This document shows positions 25,245-34,347 of a stretch of DNA of 64,000 bases, piece by piece. How positions within the stretch are numbered: position 1 is the first letter of the stretch; each line of letters begins with the position of its first letter. The DNA comes from Sphaerochaeta globosa str. Buddy. GTDB lineage: Bacteria; Spirochaetota; Spirochaetia; Sphaerochaetales; Sphaerochaetaceae. The position numbers were made by a program, and so were the translations under genes. The stretch covers positions 564,458 to 628,457 of the forward strand of contig NC_015152.1 of the NCBI RefSeq assembly GCF_000190435.1. Direction: 5' to 3'. The notes beneath the pieces were generated by a model. It was given only the letters and a program-made list of their open reading frames with translations. It did not search any database and had not been told where the DNA came from.

Positions 25245-27797
25245 CTAACGGTACGCTGTATCTTCCAGTGGCAAAGAGGTGCGGAATTTACCGTCAAAGC
25301 GGTAATAGGCATTCTGGCATGCCGGGGCGGTGGGAATTGTGGTTAGTTCTCCAACTCCCTTGACCCCATAGGCGATGGAGTGCTTGTTAGGTCCTTCAAC
25401 AAGTTTGACCTCGATGGGAGGAACATCGGTAGCACGCAACAGTCCCAGCGTTCCATAACGAACCGCAAGCTGTCCTTCCTTGATCGGAAAGTCTTCGGTT
25501 AATCCAAACCCAAGCCCCATGACCACTCCACCCTCGATTTGGCCTGTGAGGGCCTGATGGTTCACTACCTGCCCTACATCACACGAGGCAACCACGTTCT
25601 CAAGCTTTCCCTGTTCGTCGAGCACGACTACCTGGGCTGAGTAGCTATAGGCAACATGGCTGACCGGATGTTCCTTCGTTGAATTGATCGGATCGGTAAT
25701 GGACGTATATTCACCATCGAAAGCCTGTCCTTCCAAATCAGCGAGCGTGTTGGTTTTCAACGCTTCCTTAAGCTTGAGGGCGGCTCGTCTGACCGCCTCT
25801 CCGGTGAATACCGATTGGCGGCTTGCCGTACTGGTTCCTGAGTCGGGGGTGCGCCTGGTATCGGGATCCTCGACCACAATCTGATCGGACTGCAGCGAGC
25901 AGGTCTGTCCGAGCATCTGCGTACAGACGGTTGCCACACCCTGACCCATGCATGCGGCACTGGTGCGGATATGCACCTTGCCCTGCTCCACAGAAAGAAT
26001 GCAGCGTCCGGTATCGGGAAAACCAACCCCAAGGCCGCTGTTCTTGAATCCGCAGGCGATACCGGCTCTCGGGGAGGAGTAATAGGCATCCTTTACCGCT
26101 TCAAGGCATTCAATAATACCTGTATCCTCTCCGGCGATCTGCCCATTGGGCATGGTATCACCAGGCTTGAGGGCATTGAGACGACGGATCTCATAGTAGT
26201 CCATGCCAAGTTCGTCGGCCAACAGGTTGAGGTTGGCCTCAACGGCAAAGCAACTCTGGGTGACACCAAAACCTCTGAAGGCTCCCGCCGGTACCAAGTT
26301 GGTATAGATGGCTCTTCCATAGACTTCAAAATTCTGAAAATTGTATGGACCTGATGCATGGGTGCACGCCCGCTGAAGCACCGGCCCTCCCAATGAAGCA
26401 TAAGCACCGGTATTTGCATCGATGATTGCCCGCATCGCGGTGATACGGCCGTTCTCATCACAGGCGGTGGTCAGCACCATTTCCATCGGATGACGCTTGG
26501 GATGGACACTCAAGCTCTCCTGGCGGCTGAGCTTGACCTTTACCGGTTGCTTGAGAACCCATGCTGCGAGTGCGGCATGATGCTGGACACTCATGTCCTC
26601 CTTGCCCCCGAAGCCACCCCCTACGAGCATGCTGTGACAATGTACCTTTTGGGGAGGAAGTTGGAGCATCAGGGAAATTTCATGCTGTTCGTCATAGATT
26701 GATTGCCCCGAGGTATGCACGAGTAAGCCGTCATCATCCTCGGGGAGTGCAACCGCACACTCCGGTTCCATGAAGGCATGCTCGGTATAGGGAGTGCTAT
26801 AGGTTCGGGTTACGACATGTTTCGCATGCCTCATGGCTTTTTCCACATCTCCACGCTTGATGTGCTCGGAACTGAGCACATTGCCCCCTTTGTGAAGCTG
26901 CGGGGCATCGTCCTTCAGAGCTTCCTGCATGGAGAGCACAGGCTTCAGAACCTCATAGGAGACCGCAACCAGGGAGGCAATTTTCTCAATGGTTTCGGGA
27001 TTCCTGCCTACTACCAGACAGATTGCGTCTCCGGTATAGCGGGTGATTTCACCCACCGGGATGAAGACCGGCCAATCTTGCTTGATATGGCCGATAATAT
27101 TGTGCGGTACATCGCTACTTGTCAGAATACGGATAAAGTCGGGGTGCTTCTCTGCTTCGCTGCTGTCGATGGAAAGAATTCGTGCCCTCGGATGGGCCGA
27201 GCGTACCGCTTTTCCATGCAGTAGAGCAGGTAGACGAAGATCATCGGCATACAGACCCTTGCCAAGGGCTTTGATCTTGGCATCGACACGCTGGTAGCGT
27301 ATATCGAGCCTTGGTTCCTCCTGTTGACCGGGGACACTGAGATGCTCACGAAAGTATGTGGCGGCCATGAGAATGGCTTCTTCAATTTTCTTATAGCCGG
27401 TACAACGACAGATATTGCCTTTGATCGCCTTTCTGACCTCTTCCAACGTAGGATCCAGATTCTTGTCCAACAGGCTTTTTGCACTGATGATCATGCCGGG
27501 TGTGCAGTAGCCGCACTGGACCGCTCCTGCTTCAGCAAAACAATAAGCATATACCTCGGCTTCCCGTTCGCTCAGTCCTTCAATGGTGGTTACTTCTTTG
27601 CCCTCAAGACGGGATAGGGGGATGGCACAGGCCTTCATCTTTACCCCATCGACGAGAATAGTGCAGGTACCGCAGGCACCCTCGCTGCATCCATCCTTGG
27701 TTCCGGTAAGGTTGAGGTCTTCACGAAGAAATCGGAGGAGCTTTTTGTCCTCTCCATCGAACTGAACGGGCTTTCCATTTACGCTGAATGCATACAT
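25245..27797 (-). CDS. xanthine dehydrogenase, fused iron-sulfur and molybdenum subunits, probably selenium-dependent
   Basis: About 850 residues. The N-terminal 160 residues hold two 2Fe-2S sites: GCSEGACGTCTILVDG, then CGYCTPGM with NICRCTGYKK. The remainder is the molybdopterin-binding xanthine dehydrogenase domain, with GGGFGGKED, GAFRGFGVTQ and a C-terminal GVKGVGELT containing the active-site Glu. There is no FAD domain or adjacent FAD subunit gene. This two-domain layout and length match the selenium-dependent xanthine dehydrogenases of clostridia and treponemes. In those, selenium is a labile ligand, not selenocysteine, so it is not visible in the sequence. ATG 27797 has GGAG 8 bases upstream. 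Transcribed toward the methyltransferase. Confidence 0.87.
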   Translation of the reverse strand: MYAFSVNGKPVQFDGEDKKLLRFLREDLNLTGTKDGCSEGACGTCTILVDGVKMKACAIPLSRLEGKEVTTIEGLSEREAEVYAYCFAEAGAVQCGYCTPGMIISAKSLLDKNLDPTLEEVRKAIKGNICRCTGYKKIEEAILMAATYFREHLSVPGQQEEPRLDIRYQRVDAKIKALGKGLYADDLRLPALLHGKAVRSAHPRARILSIDSSEAEKHPDFIRILTSSDVPHNIIGHIKQDWPVFIPVGEITRYTGDAICLVVGRNPETIEKIASLVAVSYEVLKPVLSMQEALKDDAPQLHKGGNVLSSEHIKRGDVEKAMRHAKHVVTRTYSTPYTEHAFMEPECAVALPEDDDGLLVHTSGQSIYDEQHEISLMLQLPPQKVHCHSMLVGGGFGGKEDMSVQHHAALAAWVLKQPVKVKLSRQESLSVHPKRHPMEMVLTTACDENGRITAMRAIIDANTGAYASLGGPVLQRACTHASGPYNFQNFEVYGRAIYTNLVPAGAFRGFGVTQSCFAVEANLNLLADELGMDYYEIRRLNALKPGDTMPNGQIAGEDTGIIECLEAVKDAYYSSPRAGIACGFKNSGLGVGFPDTGRCILSVEQGKVHIRTSAACMGQGVATVCTQMLGQTCSLQSDQIVVEDPDTRRTPDSGTSTASRQSVFTGEAVRRAALKLKEALKTNTLADLEGQAFDGEYTSITDPINSTKEHPVSHVAYSYSAQVVVLDEQGKLENVVASCDVGQVVNHQALTGQIEGGVVMGLGFGLTEDFPIKEGQLAVRYGTLGLLRATDVPPIEVKLVEGPNKHSIAYGVKGVGELTTIPTAPACQNAYYRFDGKFRTSLPLEDTAYR

Positions 27798-27897
27798 AGC
27801 GTGCTCTCCATTGTCTTGCAAGGGTGGGAACAGGTGCTAGCCGCTTAGCGTCAGCATCCAAGAGGGGATGCCACGGTCTGTGATGCTATACGTCCAC

Positions 27898-27926
27898 ATT
27901 GTTTCAATGTCATCAGTAAAAGTCAA
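27898..27926 (-). promoter_or_regulatory. candidate promoter of the xanthine dehydrogenase gene
   Basis: Minus strand TTGACT (27921-27926), 17-base spacer, AACAAT (27898-27903). A leader of about 90 bases follows; it can form a GCATCC/GGATGC hairpin (27854-27871). I could not match the leader to a known riboswitch. Confidence 0.45.
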
Positions 27927-27998
27927 TATCTTGTTGCAATATAAGACTTTTGTTGTATTTTTCTGTTGCATGAATTGTTCTTTTATTTCTAGGATGGT

Positions 27999-28037
27999 AC
28001 AAAGGCAGGAAAATGCAACAACCTTTCCTGCCTTTGT
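27999..28037 (-). terminator. long hairpin after the nucleoside ABC operon
   Basis: ACAAAGGCAGGAAA (27999-28012) and TTTCCTGCCTTTGT (28024-28037) form a perfect 14-base stem, just past the last permease gene. The U-tract is poor, but the position fits the operon end. Confidence 0.65.
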
Positions 28038-28045
28038 TTCAAAAC

Positions 28046-28990
28046 CTAAATACGCTTTTCCCGGTTGAAAGGCTGACCCAAGGCGGTTGGCCCAAGCAAC
28101 TGGCTTTCCCTGCTGAATGCAAGGACCACAATGACCATGACATAGGGAAGCATGACGGCAAACTCGTAGGGGAAGTTGATTCCTTGTCCCTGAATAGCCA
28201 GCTGTAATGCCTGTGCCAAGCTGAACAACAATGCTCCGCCCATAATCTTCACTGGATGCCAGTGCCCAAAGTAAACAAGTGCAACGGCGATGAAGCCGCG
28301 GCCGGCAATGATTTCATCACTGAACATCTTGGCCTGGCACAGGCTTAAGTAAGCACCGGCAAGCCCTGCAAGAGCTCCACCTACAGCGAGGGCCTGATAG
28401 CGAACCCTGTTTACCTGGATGCCGATCGAGTCGGCAGCTCTCGGGTTGGTTCCCACAGCCCGCACCCTGAGGCCCCAAGGAGTCTTGAAGAGGATATACC
28501 AGGCAGTAGGGACAAAAAGGAAGGCGAGGTAGACCAAAAGGTTATGGCTGAAGAAAATTGGTCCAAGAAGAGGAATCTTGGAAAGACCGGGGATCGGAAG
28601 ATTGTCGATGCCGGGGACCGATTGGGTTCCACCGATGAAATGGCGGAACAAGGTTCCAGCAGTTCCGACTCCGAACATCTGCAGGCCGATGCCTGCGATG
28701 CCCTGGGGGGCGCGGAACGTGACGACGACAAACCCGAAGAGCATGCCGAACAGTGCTCCCACTCCCATCGCCAAAGCAAGGCCCAAAAAGTTGTAAATGC
28801 CCGGTGTGGGGCCGCCTTGCCCGATGCTGTAGGGAATGAGCATGCCCAAGAAGGCGCCCATGGCCATTATTCCTTCACAACCAAGGTTGAAGATACCGGC
28901 ACGTTGGTTGAACATCTCCCCGAGGGAAGCAATAAGCAGGGCGACGGAGAAGGGAATACCCAAGCTTAGGATGTTTACGATGAAGTTCAT
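28046..28990 (-). CDS. nucleoside-type ABC transporter permease (second subunit)
   Basis: Inner-membrane permease of 314 residues with about eight hydrophobic segments, of the BPD_transp_2/YufQ type. The motif GCEGIMAMGAFLGML near residue 40 and GLAGAYLSLCQ near 215 are typical of permeases paired with BMP-type binding proteins. Its ATG overlaps the stop of the first permease by 4 bases. Confidence 0.9.
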   Translation of the reverse strand: MNFIVNILSLGIPFSVALLIASLGEMFNQRAGIFNLGCEGIMAMGAFLGMLIPYSIGQGGPTPGIYNFLGLALAMGVGALFGMLFGFVVVTFRAPQGIAGIGLQMFGVGTAGTLFRHFIGGTQSVPGIDNLPIPGLSKIPLLGPIFFSHNLLVYLAFLFVPTAWYILFKTPWGLRVRAVGTNPRAADSIGIQVNRVRYQALAVGGALAGLAGAYLSLCQAKMFSDEIIAGRGFIAVALVYFGHWHPVKIMGGALLFSLAQALQLAIQGQGINFPYEFAVMLPYVMVIVVLAFSRESQLLGPTALGQPFNREKRI

Positions 28991-30090
28991 GCTTCCACCT
29001 CCTTGGATTTGGTGCTTCTATTCTGCACCTTGCGCCAGACTTTCTCCATCAGATACGGGTCGGCAAGAATCATCTTGGTGGCAACGATGACCAGAATGAT
29101 GATACCCTGCAACACGTTTACCATGTTGGCAGGAACACCAACCATGCGTTGGGTCATATCGGCACCGACGATGAGAAGGCCGAAGAAGAACGAGGCGGGG
29201 ATAATACCCGCTGGATGCAGGCCTCCGAAAAGTGCTACGACGATGCCGGAGAAACCATACCCTCCGGTAATACCCTCAATGGCTCTGCGATGCACACCGG
29301 CGATTTCTATGGCGCCTGCCATACCGGCAAAAGCCCCACTGATGACCATGGCGATCACCAAATACCACGTGACGCTGATACCACCATACTTCGCAGCGCG
29401 GCTGCTGGCTCCTGCTGCACGCATCTTATAGCCATAGCTGGTTTTCCAGAGCAGGAAGTAGATAAGTAAGGCGAGAATCAGGGCAAAGAACAATCCGGTA
29501 TGGAGTCGTGTTCCCGGAAGGAATCGTCCCAGCCAGAGATTGCGGCTTAAGCGCATCGACTGCGGGGTACCGCCACCCATGGAAAGCTCAGCAGGGTCGA
29601 GCATCGGACCACGCAAAAAGAAGGTGTATAACTGAGCGGCGATGTAGTTGAGCATCACCGTGGAGAGCAGCTCGCTTACTTGCAGCTTTGCCTTGAGAAA
29701 GCCGGGAATAAAGCCCCACGCTCCACCGCTTATCGCCCCGGCCAGGACAGCCATCGGAAGCAGGACCGGCTTGGGGAGTTCTGGGAAGGCGAGCGCTACC
29801 GCCGTGGTTCCCAAAATTCCCATGGCCATCTGGCCTTCAGCCCCGATGTTGATGATGCCGCTGCGATAGGCAACCGAGATGCCCAGTGCGATGATGGTCA
29901 AGGGAATTGCCCTGAGCAGCACCTCACTGAGCTGCAAGGTCGTCTTCAGCGGCTCAAAGAGGATGACCATGTAGGTCTTGAATACATCGGCACCGATGGT
30001 CATCAAAATAATTGATCCGATTGTCATTGCTGCCAGGATGGCCAGAATGATGATGGAAACCTTGTAAAGTAGTTTAAACTGTTTGGTCAT
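28987..30090 (-). CDS. nucleoside-type ABC transporter permease (first subunit)
   Basis: 367 residues, YufP-like, with NIGAEGQMAMGILG near residue 77 and AGASSRAAKYGGISV near 225. It has about ten hydrophobic segments. The start overlaps the end of the ATPase gene by 17 bases, so the operon is translationally coupled. Confidence 0.9.
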   Translation of the reverse strand: MTKQFKLLYKVSIIILAILAAMTIGSIILMTIGADVFKTYMVILFEPLKTTLQLSEVLLRAIPLTIIALGISVAYRSGIINIGAEGQMAMGILGTTAVALAFPELPKPVLLPMAVLAGAISGGAWGFIPGFLKAKLQVSELLSTVMLNYIAAQLYTFFLRGPMLDPAELSMGGGTPQSMRLSRNLWLGRFLPGTRLHTGLFFALILALLIYFLLWKTSYGYKMRAAGASSRAAKYGGISVTWYLVIAMVISGAFAGMAGAIEIAGVHRRAIEGITGGYGFSGIVVALFGGLHPAGIIPASFFFGLLIVGADMTQRMVGVPANMVNVLQGIIILVIVATKMILADPYLMEKVWRKVQNRSTKSKEVEA

Positions 30091-31612
30091 CTTTCACTCC
30101 TGCCATCAAGATTCCCAGGCTGCGGCGGTTGGCATCCTTGCGGTTCAGAACCTTCTGAATCTGTCCCTTGAAAATGACTGCGACGCGGTCGGAGAGGTCG
30201 AGAATCTCATCGAGCTCCTCGCTGATGAGCAAAATCCCGATTCCTTCCCGCCGTTTCTCCAGAAGTTGCTTGTGGATGAATTCGGCTGCCCCGAGGTCCA
30301 AGCCTCGTATCGGATAAACGGCTATCAGGAACTTCGGCTTACGAGAGAGCTCACGGGCAAGAATTACCTTCTGGATATTTCCTCCCGAAAGTGAGCCTGC
30401 GGCTACAGCAACATTGGGACTGCGGATATCGAATTTCACCCGCAAATCATTGGCGTTCTTGTCGATCGCCTTGTTGTTGAGGAAGGAATGCTTGGAGAAC
30501 TCCTCACGCTCGGTATCCTTGAGGATGAGGTTTTCCTTCAGCGAGAAGGAGGGCACGATACCTTCGGTATTGCGTTCCTCGGGGATGTATCCCATACCGG
30601 CTTGTATGATGTAATGCGGGCTCTTGTTGGCGATGTTCTCGCCATAGAAAATAATCTCGCCACCCTCAACCTTGCGAAGTCCGTTTATTGCCTCGGCAAG
30701 TTCTCGCTGTCCGTTGCCCGACACACCGGCAAGACCGATGATCTCACCGCCGCGGATGTTCAGGTTCAAATCCTTGAGGGCCAAGAAACCCCGATCACTT
30801 TTGACGTTGAGGTTTCTGATATCCAAAACCGAAGTCCCCTCGCAGGGGGCTTCCTCATTGAGAGGAAGTTCAACTTCATGACCGGTCATCAAAGCTGCAA
30901 TATCAGAAGGGGAGTGCTCATTGGTGTTTCCCTCAAAAACCACCGCACCATGGCGCAGAATTGCAATCTTGTCTGAAAGATCCTTGACCTCCTGCAGCTT
31001 GTGGCTGATGAAGATGATGGACAGCTCGCTGCTCATACGCTTGAGCAGTACGATCAGATCATCGGTCTCCTGGGGAGTAAGGGCACTGGTCGGCTCATCC
31101 AGAATCAAAAAGCGGGCACCCAGGCATAAGGTCTTTACCAGTTCAACCCGCTGCTGCTCACCAACGGAGAGCTGCCAAATATAAGCATCGGGATCCACGA
31201 GGAGCCCGTATTTCTTCGAAACTTCATCGATGCGTTCTCGGACCATAGCGAGATCCAGCTTGACAAACGACCAAGCTTGCTTGTAGCCCAACGCTATGTT
31301 CTCAAGCACCGTCATGTTGGGAACCAGCATGTACTGCTGGTGCACCATGCCCAAGCCAGCTGCAAAGGCATCGTTGGGGGAGCGGAAATGTACTTCCTCC
31401 CCGTTTATGAGGATTCTTCCCTCATCAGGCTGGTACAGTCCCATCAGAATATTCATCAGGGTGGTCTTGCCAGCGCCATTTTCGCCTACCAGTGCCAAAA
31501 CTTCGCCTTCGCCGACGGTCATGGTGATGTCGTCACTCGCCAAAACACCGGGAAAGCGTTTGGTGATGTGTTCCATCTTGAGACTGGTGATTTTCTTTGT
31601 GGTGATTTCCAT
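30074..31612 (-). CDS. nucleoside-type ABC transporter ATP-binding protein (duplicated)
   Basis: 512 residues with two ATPase domains, YufO-like. The first has Walker A GENGAGKTT near 41, signature LSVGEQQRVEL near 147 and Walker B FLILDEPTSAL near 168. The second has a degenerate P-loop GVSGNGQRE near 295 and signature LSGGNIQKVILARE near 410, the usual asymmetry in this family. GGAGG lies 8 bases before the ATG. A true terminator-like hairpin lies between the binding-protein gene and this one. Confidence 0.93.
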   Translation of the reverse strand: MEITTKKITSLKMEHITKRFPGVLASDDITMTVGEGEVLALVGENGAGKTTLMNILMGLYQPDEGRILINGEEVHFRSPNDAFAAGLGMVHQQYMLVPNMTVLENIALGYKQAWSFVKLDLAMVRERIDEVSKKYGLLVDPDAYIWQLSVGEQQRVELVKTLCLGARFLILDEPTSALTPQETDDLIVLLKRMSSELSIIFISHKLQEVKDLSDKIAILRHGAVVFEGNTNEHSPSDIAALMTGHEVELPLNEEAPCEGTSVLDIRNLNVKSDRGFLALKDLNLNIRGGEIIGLAGVSGNGQRELAEAINGLRKVEGGEIIFYGENIANKSPHYIIQAGMGYIPEERNTEGIVPSFSLKENLILKDTEREEFSKHSFLNNKAIDKNANDLRVKFDIRSPNVAVAAGSLSGGNIQKVILARELSRKPKFLIAVYPIRGLDLGAAEFIHKQLLEKRREGIGILLISEELDEILDLSDRVAVIFKGQIQKVLNRKDANRRSLGILMAGVKDDQTV

Positions 31613-31635
31613 GGATTCAACCTCCGTGGGGACTT

Positions 31636-31676
31636 ACAAAAAACCAGTCATGAGGAACTATTCCGCATGACTGGTT
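31636..31676 (-). terminator. internal terminator/attenuator between binding protein and ATPase genes
   Basis: On the minus strand AACCAGTCATG pairs with CATGACTGGTT, with a near-continuous inner stem GGAA/TTCC, followed by TTTTTTGT. It should cut most transcripts after the binding-protein gene, giving excess binding protein over membrane subunits. Confidence 0.85.
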
Positions 31677-31687
31677 GGGATGCACGA

Positions 31688-32722
31688 TTAAAGCTTGGAG
31701 TAATCTACGGAAGTATAAGCGATGGTGCCGGCCTTGGCTCTGAAAGAAGCCATAGCTTCATTGACCTTGGTCTCGATGGCGCCGGTGTACTTGTCCTTCA
31801 GTGCGGCGTTGAACTCGAATACGAAACCGCCGTTGAAGAAGTTCATCGGGATGACTTCGCCGCCCTTCACACCTTTGTCCAACTTCTCAACCAAGCCGAC
31901 GATGACGGAGGCATAGTTGTAGGAAGAAGCTGCAATGACTTTGTAGCCTTCGGTAATGCGGATCTGGGCGATGTCCTGACCAACCCACCAGATGTCCTGG
32001 TCGCGGTAGTCGGCGACTGCGCGCAGTGCTCCGAGAGCCTGCTGGCTGGAACCGGTCAGTACGTCGGCACCGCTTCTGATCTGGGACTGGGCAATCTCAC
32101 CGGCCTTCACGAAATCGCTGAAGGAACCAGAGTGGGCGACCATGACCTTTGCTTTGGGATTGACAGCCTGTACACCAAGGACGAAACCGCGGTTGTAACG
32201 GGCAGCATCACCAGCGTCGACGGGGCCGACCAGACCAATGATGTTCTTCTTGGTGGTCATACCGGCGATGAGGCCGGAGAGGTAGCCGGTTTCTTCACTT
32301 TCGGGCATGTAGGTGAAGACATTCTTCGGTCCGATTTCTGCAGAAGTACCAAATGCAAAGGAGACTGCTGGATACTCTTCAGCCATCTCGAGGATAAGGT
32401 TTTTGTACTGTGCACCGTGAGCGATGATGATGTCATACCCCTGGGCGACATACTGGCGGGCGGCAGAACCTGCGTCGACCGGCTTCATCTTTTCGGTGTA
32501 GCTGTACTCAATGCGGCCGGGAAGCTGCTTCTGAGCTGCGATGATGCCGTCATGCATTGCCTGGCACCAACCCTTGTCGTCAATAGTGTTTTCAATGATC
32601 AGTGCAACCTTGACTGTGTTCGAGTCTTTTGCTGCTGCAGGGGCTGTTTCAGCCGCACCTGCTGCAAAGATTGCAGAACTAACGAGTGCGAGACAGAGCA
32701 CGATTGTCAGAATCTTTTTCAT
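31688..32722 (-). CDS. BMP family ABC transporter substrate-binding protein (nucleoside/purine importer)
   Basis: Periplasmic binding protein or lipoprotein-like protein of 344 residues. Signal peptide MKKILTIVLCLALVSSAIFAAGAAE, then VALIIENTIDDKGW, the typical first strand of the BMP/PnrA family. Later motifs are YDIIIAHGAQY near 98 and GLVGPVDAGDAARYNRGFVLG near 162. PnrA homologues in treponemes bind purine nucleosides. First gene of the operon, behind a strong promoter and an inverted repeat. Confidence 0.92.
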   Translation of the reverse strand: MKKILTIVLCLALVSSAIFAAGAAETAPAAAKDSNTVKVALIIENTIDDKGWCQAMHDGIIAAQKQLPGRIEYSYTEKMKPVDAGSAARQYVAQGYDIIIAHGAQYKNLILEMAEEYPAVSFAFGTSAEIGPKNVFTYMPESEETGYLSGLIAGMTTKKNIIGLVGPVDAGDAARYNRGFVLGVQAVNPKAKVMVAHSGSFSDFVKAGEIAQSQIRSGADVLTGSSQQALGALRAVADYRDQDIWWVGQDIAQIRITEGYKVIAASSYNYASVIVGLVEKLDKGVKGGEVIPMNFFNGGFVFEFNAALKDKYTGAIETKVNEAMASFRAKAGTIAYTSVDYSKL

Positions 32723-32746
32723 ACAAGTTCTCCTCTGTAAATATCT

Positions 32747-32764
32747 ATCCCATCAGGGTGGGAT
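32747..32764. promoter_or_regulatory. palindrome in the leader of the nucleoside importer operon
   Basis: ATCCCA-tcaggg-TGGGAT, perfect 6-base arms, between the promoter and the start codon of the binding-protein gene. Confidence 0.4.
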
Positions 32765-32778
32765 TTGAAGCTGAATCC

Positions 32779-32807
32779 AGTATAGGGTGAGAAAGATTGG
32801 CTGTCAA
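32779..32807 (-). promoter_or_regulatory. strong promoter of the nucleoside importer operon
   Basis: Minus strand TTGACA (32802-32807), 17-base spacer, TATACT (32779-32784), close to the sigma-70 consensus. Confidence 0.85.
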
Positions 32808-32821
32808 AAGAAATTGCTTAT

Positions 32822-32857
32822 CTTAGAGTAAATTACTATCGATTGAATTACGCTAAG
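32822..32857. promoter_or_regulatory. inverted repeat upstream of the nucleoside importer promoter
   Basis: CTTAGAGTAA (32822-32831) and TTACGCTAAG (32848-32857) are inverted copies with one mismatch, 15 bases from the -35 hexamer. Position suggests an activator or upstream operator. Confidence 0.45.
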
Positions 32858-32965
32858 TATGATTTTTTCCAGCAAATATTGCGAAAATTCATAATTTATT
32901 GTTGCAAATTTAGCGATTGCTCAATCTTGAAAAACTTCTTTGCACCAAAAAACTTGGCTGAAAAC

Positions 32966-33865
32966 CTAGAAAATCGTACCTGGTCGAATCGTTTTTGCGT
33001 TCTTTGTTGCGACCTTTGTTGCGTATTCTACGGCCTGTTGCAAATTTGTACCCTTGTATAGTGCCACGGTCAGAGCTGCGCTGAGGCTATCCCCGCATCC
33101 GATGGTATTGACTGCTTCGATGGGTTCGATGGGGACACAAAAGAAACTTTCTGCCTGTACCCACACTGCCTGGCTGCCTCGTGAGAGGACTGTCGTCGTG
33201 TGGTACGTTTGGTAGATTTCCTCCAATACCGGCTTGATCGCATCCTCTATTGTAGCAGTATCATCCTGCTCTCCGACAGCAAGGCCGAGGAATGTTTGGG
33301 CAGCTTCGCTGAGGTTCGGCTTGATGACATCGGGGTTATAGGCAAGGCAACGCTTCAGGTCATCCCCTTTCAGGTCCAAGAGGACGAAGAGGCCTCGCTC
33401 CTTCGCCTCCTTCACGAAGTCGGCATATAGGGAAGCGCTGTAGCCCGGGGCACGGGTACCACAGATGATTAAGGCATCACTTCTCTGTATCGCCTCACTG
33501 AAAAGTTTTCTGATGGGCCCTTCAGTGCAGCTGTCTACTGCATTCGGTTCTTCAACCAATTCGGTTGCTTTACCATCACAGAGGATGGTGGTGCACGTGC
33601 GGATTTCACTCTTGCTGTCCGCCCAGAGAATTTCTACCTTGTCTTTTCTGCATAAAGCCAACATCTCTTCGGATCTCTGTCCTCCAAGGTGGGTGAGCAG
33701 CAGGCTCTCCTCTCCCAGCTGGCTTACGATGCGCGCAGTATTCATGCCCTTACCCGAGGCATCGAGGTAGTGTTCCTGTGCACGGTTCACTTCCCCTAAT
33801 CGAAAGGAAGGGAAGAGGAGCGTGTTCTGGAAGGTGGGGTTCAGGCAGACAGTGAGGACTCTCAT
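32966..33865 (-). CDS. PfkB family hexose-phosphate kinase (1-phosphofructokinase/tagatose-6-phosphate kinase type)
   Basis: 299 residues. N-terminal [18 protein letters not shown] and [16 protein letters not shown] near 36 are typical of FruK/LacC. The catalytic signature is [16 protein letters not shown] near 255. GCGD instead of the usual GAGD keeps the Asp. The start overlaps the dCMP deaminase stop by 4 bases. No phosphotransferase-system genes are nearby, so a substrate made by another kinase or phosphorylase is likely. Confidence 0.85.
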   Translation of the reverse strand: MRVLTVCLNPTFQNTLLFPSFRLGEVNRAQEHYLDASGKGMNTARIVSQLGEESLLLTHLGGQRSEEMLALCRKDKVEILWADSKSEIRTCTTILCDGKATELVEEPNAVDSCTEGPIRKLFSEAIQRSDALIICGTRAPGYSASLYADFVKEAKERGLFVLLDLKGDDLKRCLAYNPDVIKPNLSEAAQTFLGLAVGEQDDTATIEDAIKPVLEEIYQTYHTTTVLSRGSQAVWVQAESFFCVPIEPIEAVNTIGCGDSLSAALTVALYKGTNLQQAVEYATKVATKNAKTIRPGTIF

Positions 33866-34347
33866 TGCATTTGCACCAGAATGCTGCTATGAGCCGGCTC
33901 GAGTTTGCGATAGGTCACCCCCGTCTGGTCGAACATCCATTTGGACGCCTTGGTGTTCTCAGCCTCAGCGTACTTGTCCGAGAGATACACAACCTCGCGA
34001 ATACCGCTTTGGATGATTGCCTTCGCACACTCGTTGCAGGGAAAGAGCCCGACATAGAGGGAGCACCCCTTAAGGCTGCTGCTGATGGCATTGAGGATTG
34101 CATTGAGCTCGGCATGACAGACATAGGGGTACTTGGTATCGAGCCAGGCCCCTTCCCGTTCCCAAGGAACTTCGTCGTCATTCACACCGATGGGAAAGCC
34201 ATTGTACCCGACTCCCACGATTTTGTGATCGGCATTGATGATGCAGGCCCCCACCTGGGTGCTGGGATCCTTGCTTCGCATGGATGAGAGGACGGCTACG
34301 CCCATGAAATATTCGTCCCAGCTGATATAGTCCTTACGTTTGGGCAT
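33862..34347 (-). CDS. deoxycytidylate (dCMP) deaminase family protein
   Basis: 161 residues. Zinc-dependent deaminase that would convert dCMP to dUMP. The zinc motifs are CHAELNAI near residue 78 and PCNECAKAI near 105, with [13 protein letters not shown] near 25 as in ComEB-type enzymes. The gene overlaps both neighbours: 14 bases with the hydrolase upstream and 4 with the kinase downstream. Confidence 0.92.
   Translation of the reverse strand: MPKRKDYISWDEYFMGVAVLSSMRSKDPSTQVGACIINADHKIVGVGYNGFPIGVNDDEVPWEREGAWLDTKYPYVCHAELNAILNAISSSLKGCSLYVGLFPCNECAKAIIQSGIREVVYLSDKYAEAENTKASKWMFDQTGVTYRKLEPAHSSILVQMQ

Noticed and set aside
27797-27891. Possible molybdenum cofactor or xanthine riboswitch in the xanthine dehydrogenase leader
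   Set aside because: One hairpin is visible but I could not match the conserved core of either class.
31642-31676. Mobile-element end or repeat
   Set aside because: The inverted repeat with trailing T-run is a terminator; no transposase or target duplication is nearby.
31277-32740. Long plus-strand open frame of 487 codons
   Set aside because: It is antisense to the BMP binding protein and the start of the ATPase, both of which have clear motifs; its protein has no recognisable domain.
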